A stretch of DNA of 64,000 bases from contig NZ_QWEV01000005.1 in the NCBI RefSeq assembly GCF_003858395.1, positions 3,658,001 to 3,722,000 on the forward strand, given 5' to 3'. Made by a program: the position numbers and the translations under genes. A model generated the notes under the pieces. The model was not told the origin of the DNA. It searched no databases and worked only from the letters and a program-made list of their open reading frames with translations. Source of the stretch: Acidipila sp. EB88. GTDB taxonomy: Bacteria > Acidobacteriota > Terriglobia > Terriglobales > Acidobacteriaceae. This document shows, piece by piece, positions 62,629 through 64,000 of the stretch (the first letter of the stretch is position 1; each line of letters begins with the position of its first letter).

Positions 62629-64000
62629 CTAGACTTTGCCGAGCAGGATCTGTCCCGAGGCTGCGCCCTGCACCGTGCCCGAGATCGTTCCGGTGTCGCC
62701 CATGCCGGTGACGTCGAGGATCAGTTCGTTGGGCTTGCCGGGAACCTTTTTGAGCATCCTGGGCTGCTCGGCGCCGCCGAGCGTGAGGACCACGTCGGTG
62801 ATGCCGGTGACGACGCCCTCGTGGGGGATCAGGCGCAGGCGGTACTGCGCGGCGTCGCGGGTGTGCCCGTGCAGGTCAAGCGTGAAGTGCCCGCAGGTCC
62901 AGCTGCCGACCAGGTCCGCGGCCCAGAGCGAGGCGGCGGCGTTCCAGTCCGAGGGAGGCGCGACGCCGGTGTCGAACACTGCCAGCCTGCGCAGCGAAGG
63001 GGTTCCGGCGGAGGCAGTGATGACTACGCGTACGGCGTCGACCGTGGCCGGGGTGATGGGCTGAATGCGCTTCTGCCCGATGGCTGTGCCGGTGCCCAGT
63101 GGAACCCAAGCTCCGTGCACGCGGCCTTCGAGGCGATAGGCGCGCATCCGCTCGCCCCGTGCGGTGTTCTCCTGCAGCACCACGCTATCGATCCGCGTGG
63201 CGGTGCGGAGCGTCAGCATCGATCGGCCCTGGACCTCGGCGATCGGGGTGTGAAAGCGGCGCTTTATCTCTGCGCCAAAGCGCGCAGCGGCGTCCGCATC
63301 CTTGCGATCGAACTGCCCGGAAGGGTTGGGGGAATGTTGAGGAGCAGTTGCGCGCCGCGCCCCACGGAGCGGTAGTAGATGGAAAGCAGTTGCTCCTGAG
63401 TCAGCACCTTGTTGCTGTTCGTCGGGGTCCAGAACCACTCGGGCCGGCGGATCGATACATCGACTTCGTTGGGCAGCCAGGCATCGCCGTCGGGCGTGCC
63501 ATCAAGTGCGGTGCCGGTGCCGCGCTCCGCGTAGCTTCGCTCGATGCCGTTCCAGCATGGGTAGGGAGCGAAGCCGTCTTCGTTGCCGACCCAGCGGATG
63601 GTCGCGCTGGGTCCCTGGAAGACAGCGGTATGGGGCTGGTACTGCCGCAGCAGGTCGCCGACGGGGGTTGCGGTTGCGCCGTCGAACCAGACCTCGACCA
63701 GCTCACCGTACTGGCTGAGCAGCTCGGTGAGTTGTTCGCGGTAGATGGCGTCGTAGGTCTTCTGCGCTTCGGGCGTTTTGCAGATGCCGCCGGTGGCTGC
63801 GCCGAAATGGTCGTCGCGCGGTGACAGATAGACGCCGAGGCCGAGGCTGAACTTTTTGCAGGAGGCCTGGAGCTCGCGCATGATGTCGCCCTTGCCGTTC
63901 TTCCACGGCGAGCTTTTCAGGCTGAAGTCTGTGGTCTTTGTCTGCCAGCAGCAGAAGCCGTACTGATGCTTGGCCACGAACACGATGTAGCGGGCGCCCG
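62629..64000 (-). pseudogene. Alpha-L-fucosidase (GH29), 5' partial and frameshifted
   Basis: The frame runs off the right edge. GARYIVFVAKHQYGFCCW is the first conserved GH29 block, and ELVEVWFDGA carries the nucleophile Asp. The frame then breaks after AQLLLNIPP at the G5 run 63328-63332; one more base gives NIPPNPSGQFDRKD and a good C-terminal frame. That frame has a galactose-binding-like domain (about RIDSVVLQEN to RLAVF) and a further beta domain ending at 62629. It hydrolyses alpha-L-fucosides on plant or fungal glycans. Secretion cannot be checked as the N-terminus is missing. One base loss by sequencing is likely. Confidence 0.88.

Overview
The window is a 64-kb piece of a high-GC bacterial chromosome, most likely from the Acidobacteriota (Acidobacteriaceae / Terriglobales type). 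This is an inference from gene families, not from a marker gene. The pointers are very large TonB-dependent receptor-like proteins with an N-terminal carboxypeptidase-regulatory domain, a RibBA with a diverged RibA half, a GDP-heptose gene set, several small conserved proteins without named families, and an intergenic repeat whose spurious translation (VILS-KAKDL / CHPEQSEGS type) is frequent in such genomes. No rRNA, CRISPR array, insertion sequence, prophage or conjugative module was found. Most of the window is ordinary chromosome.

Layout: 1-6.4 kb holds the end of a secreted S10 carboxypeptidase, a small orphan gene with a near-consensus promoter, ribBA, a frameshifted TonB-type receptor and a HAD phosphatase. 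6.6-15 kb holds an aminotransferase, tex, secG beside tRNA-Leu(GAG), an SGNH hydrolase, and a Na+/H+ antiporter overlapping a kynureninase-like enzyme. 15-22 kb holds dnaE, accA, a CPBP-family membrane protein lacking its usual catalytic residues, and exported hypotheticals. 22-28 kb holds a zinc-ribbon protein, pyrF, rlpA, thiD, a TPR-like protein (frameshifted), a PspC-domain protein and lysA. 28-36 kb holds a peptidoglycan-binding protein, an HtrA protease, an EamA transporter, an amidohydrolase, an M20 peptidase and truA. 36-45 kb holds a TolC-like protein, aroA (frameshifted), a GAF-GAF-SpoIIE phosphatase, deoC, hpt and lgt.

45.2-50.3 kb is the most coherent pathway: gmhA-gmhB, an inverted transaldolase, then epimerase/dehydratase-hddC-hddA. 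Together these can make a GDP-activated heptose from sedoheptulose 7-phosphate, which a transaldolase can exchange with the central sugar phosphates. It is followed by a 1-kb stretch without a supported gene that contains an AT-rich, palindrome-bearing patch. 51-58 kb holds a small membrane protein, a sugar isomerase/epimerase, a Tat-signal SDR enzyme, a MATE-MFS operon and small exported proteins. 58-64 kb holds a membrane-anchored HNH-like protein, a secreted candidate permuted-papain protein, a TonB-receptor remnant and a GH29 alpha-L-fucosidase that runs off the end.

A recurrent feature is single-base loss in G/C runs that breaks otherwise conserved genes (receptor at 5.05 kb, TPR-like gene at 25.6 kb, aroA at 40.2 kb, second receptor at 62.2 kb, fucosidase at 63.3 kb, and possibly the gene at 21.7 kb). 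The pattern looks more like residual sequencing error than gene decay, so these loci are described as probably intact genes that read as broken here. I did not find a clear novel system. The best leads are the heptose cluster with its transaldolase, the probable ATT start of pyrF, the degenerate CPBP protein, and the unexplained palindromic region after hddA.
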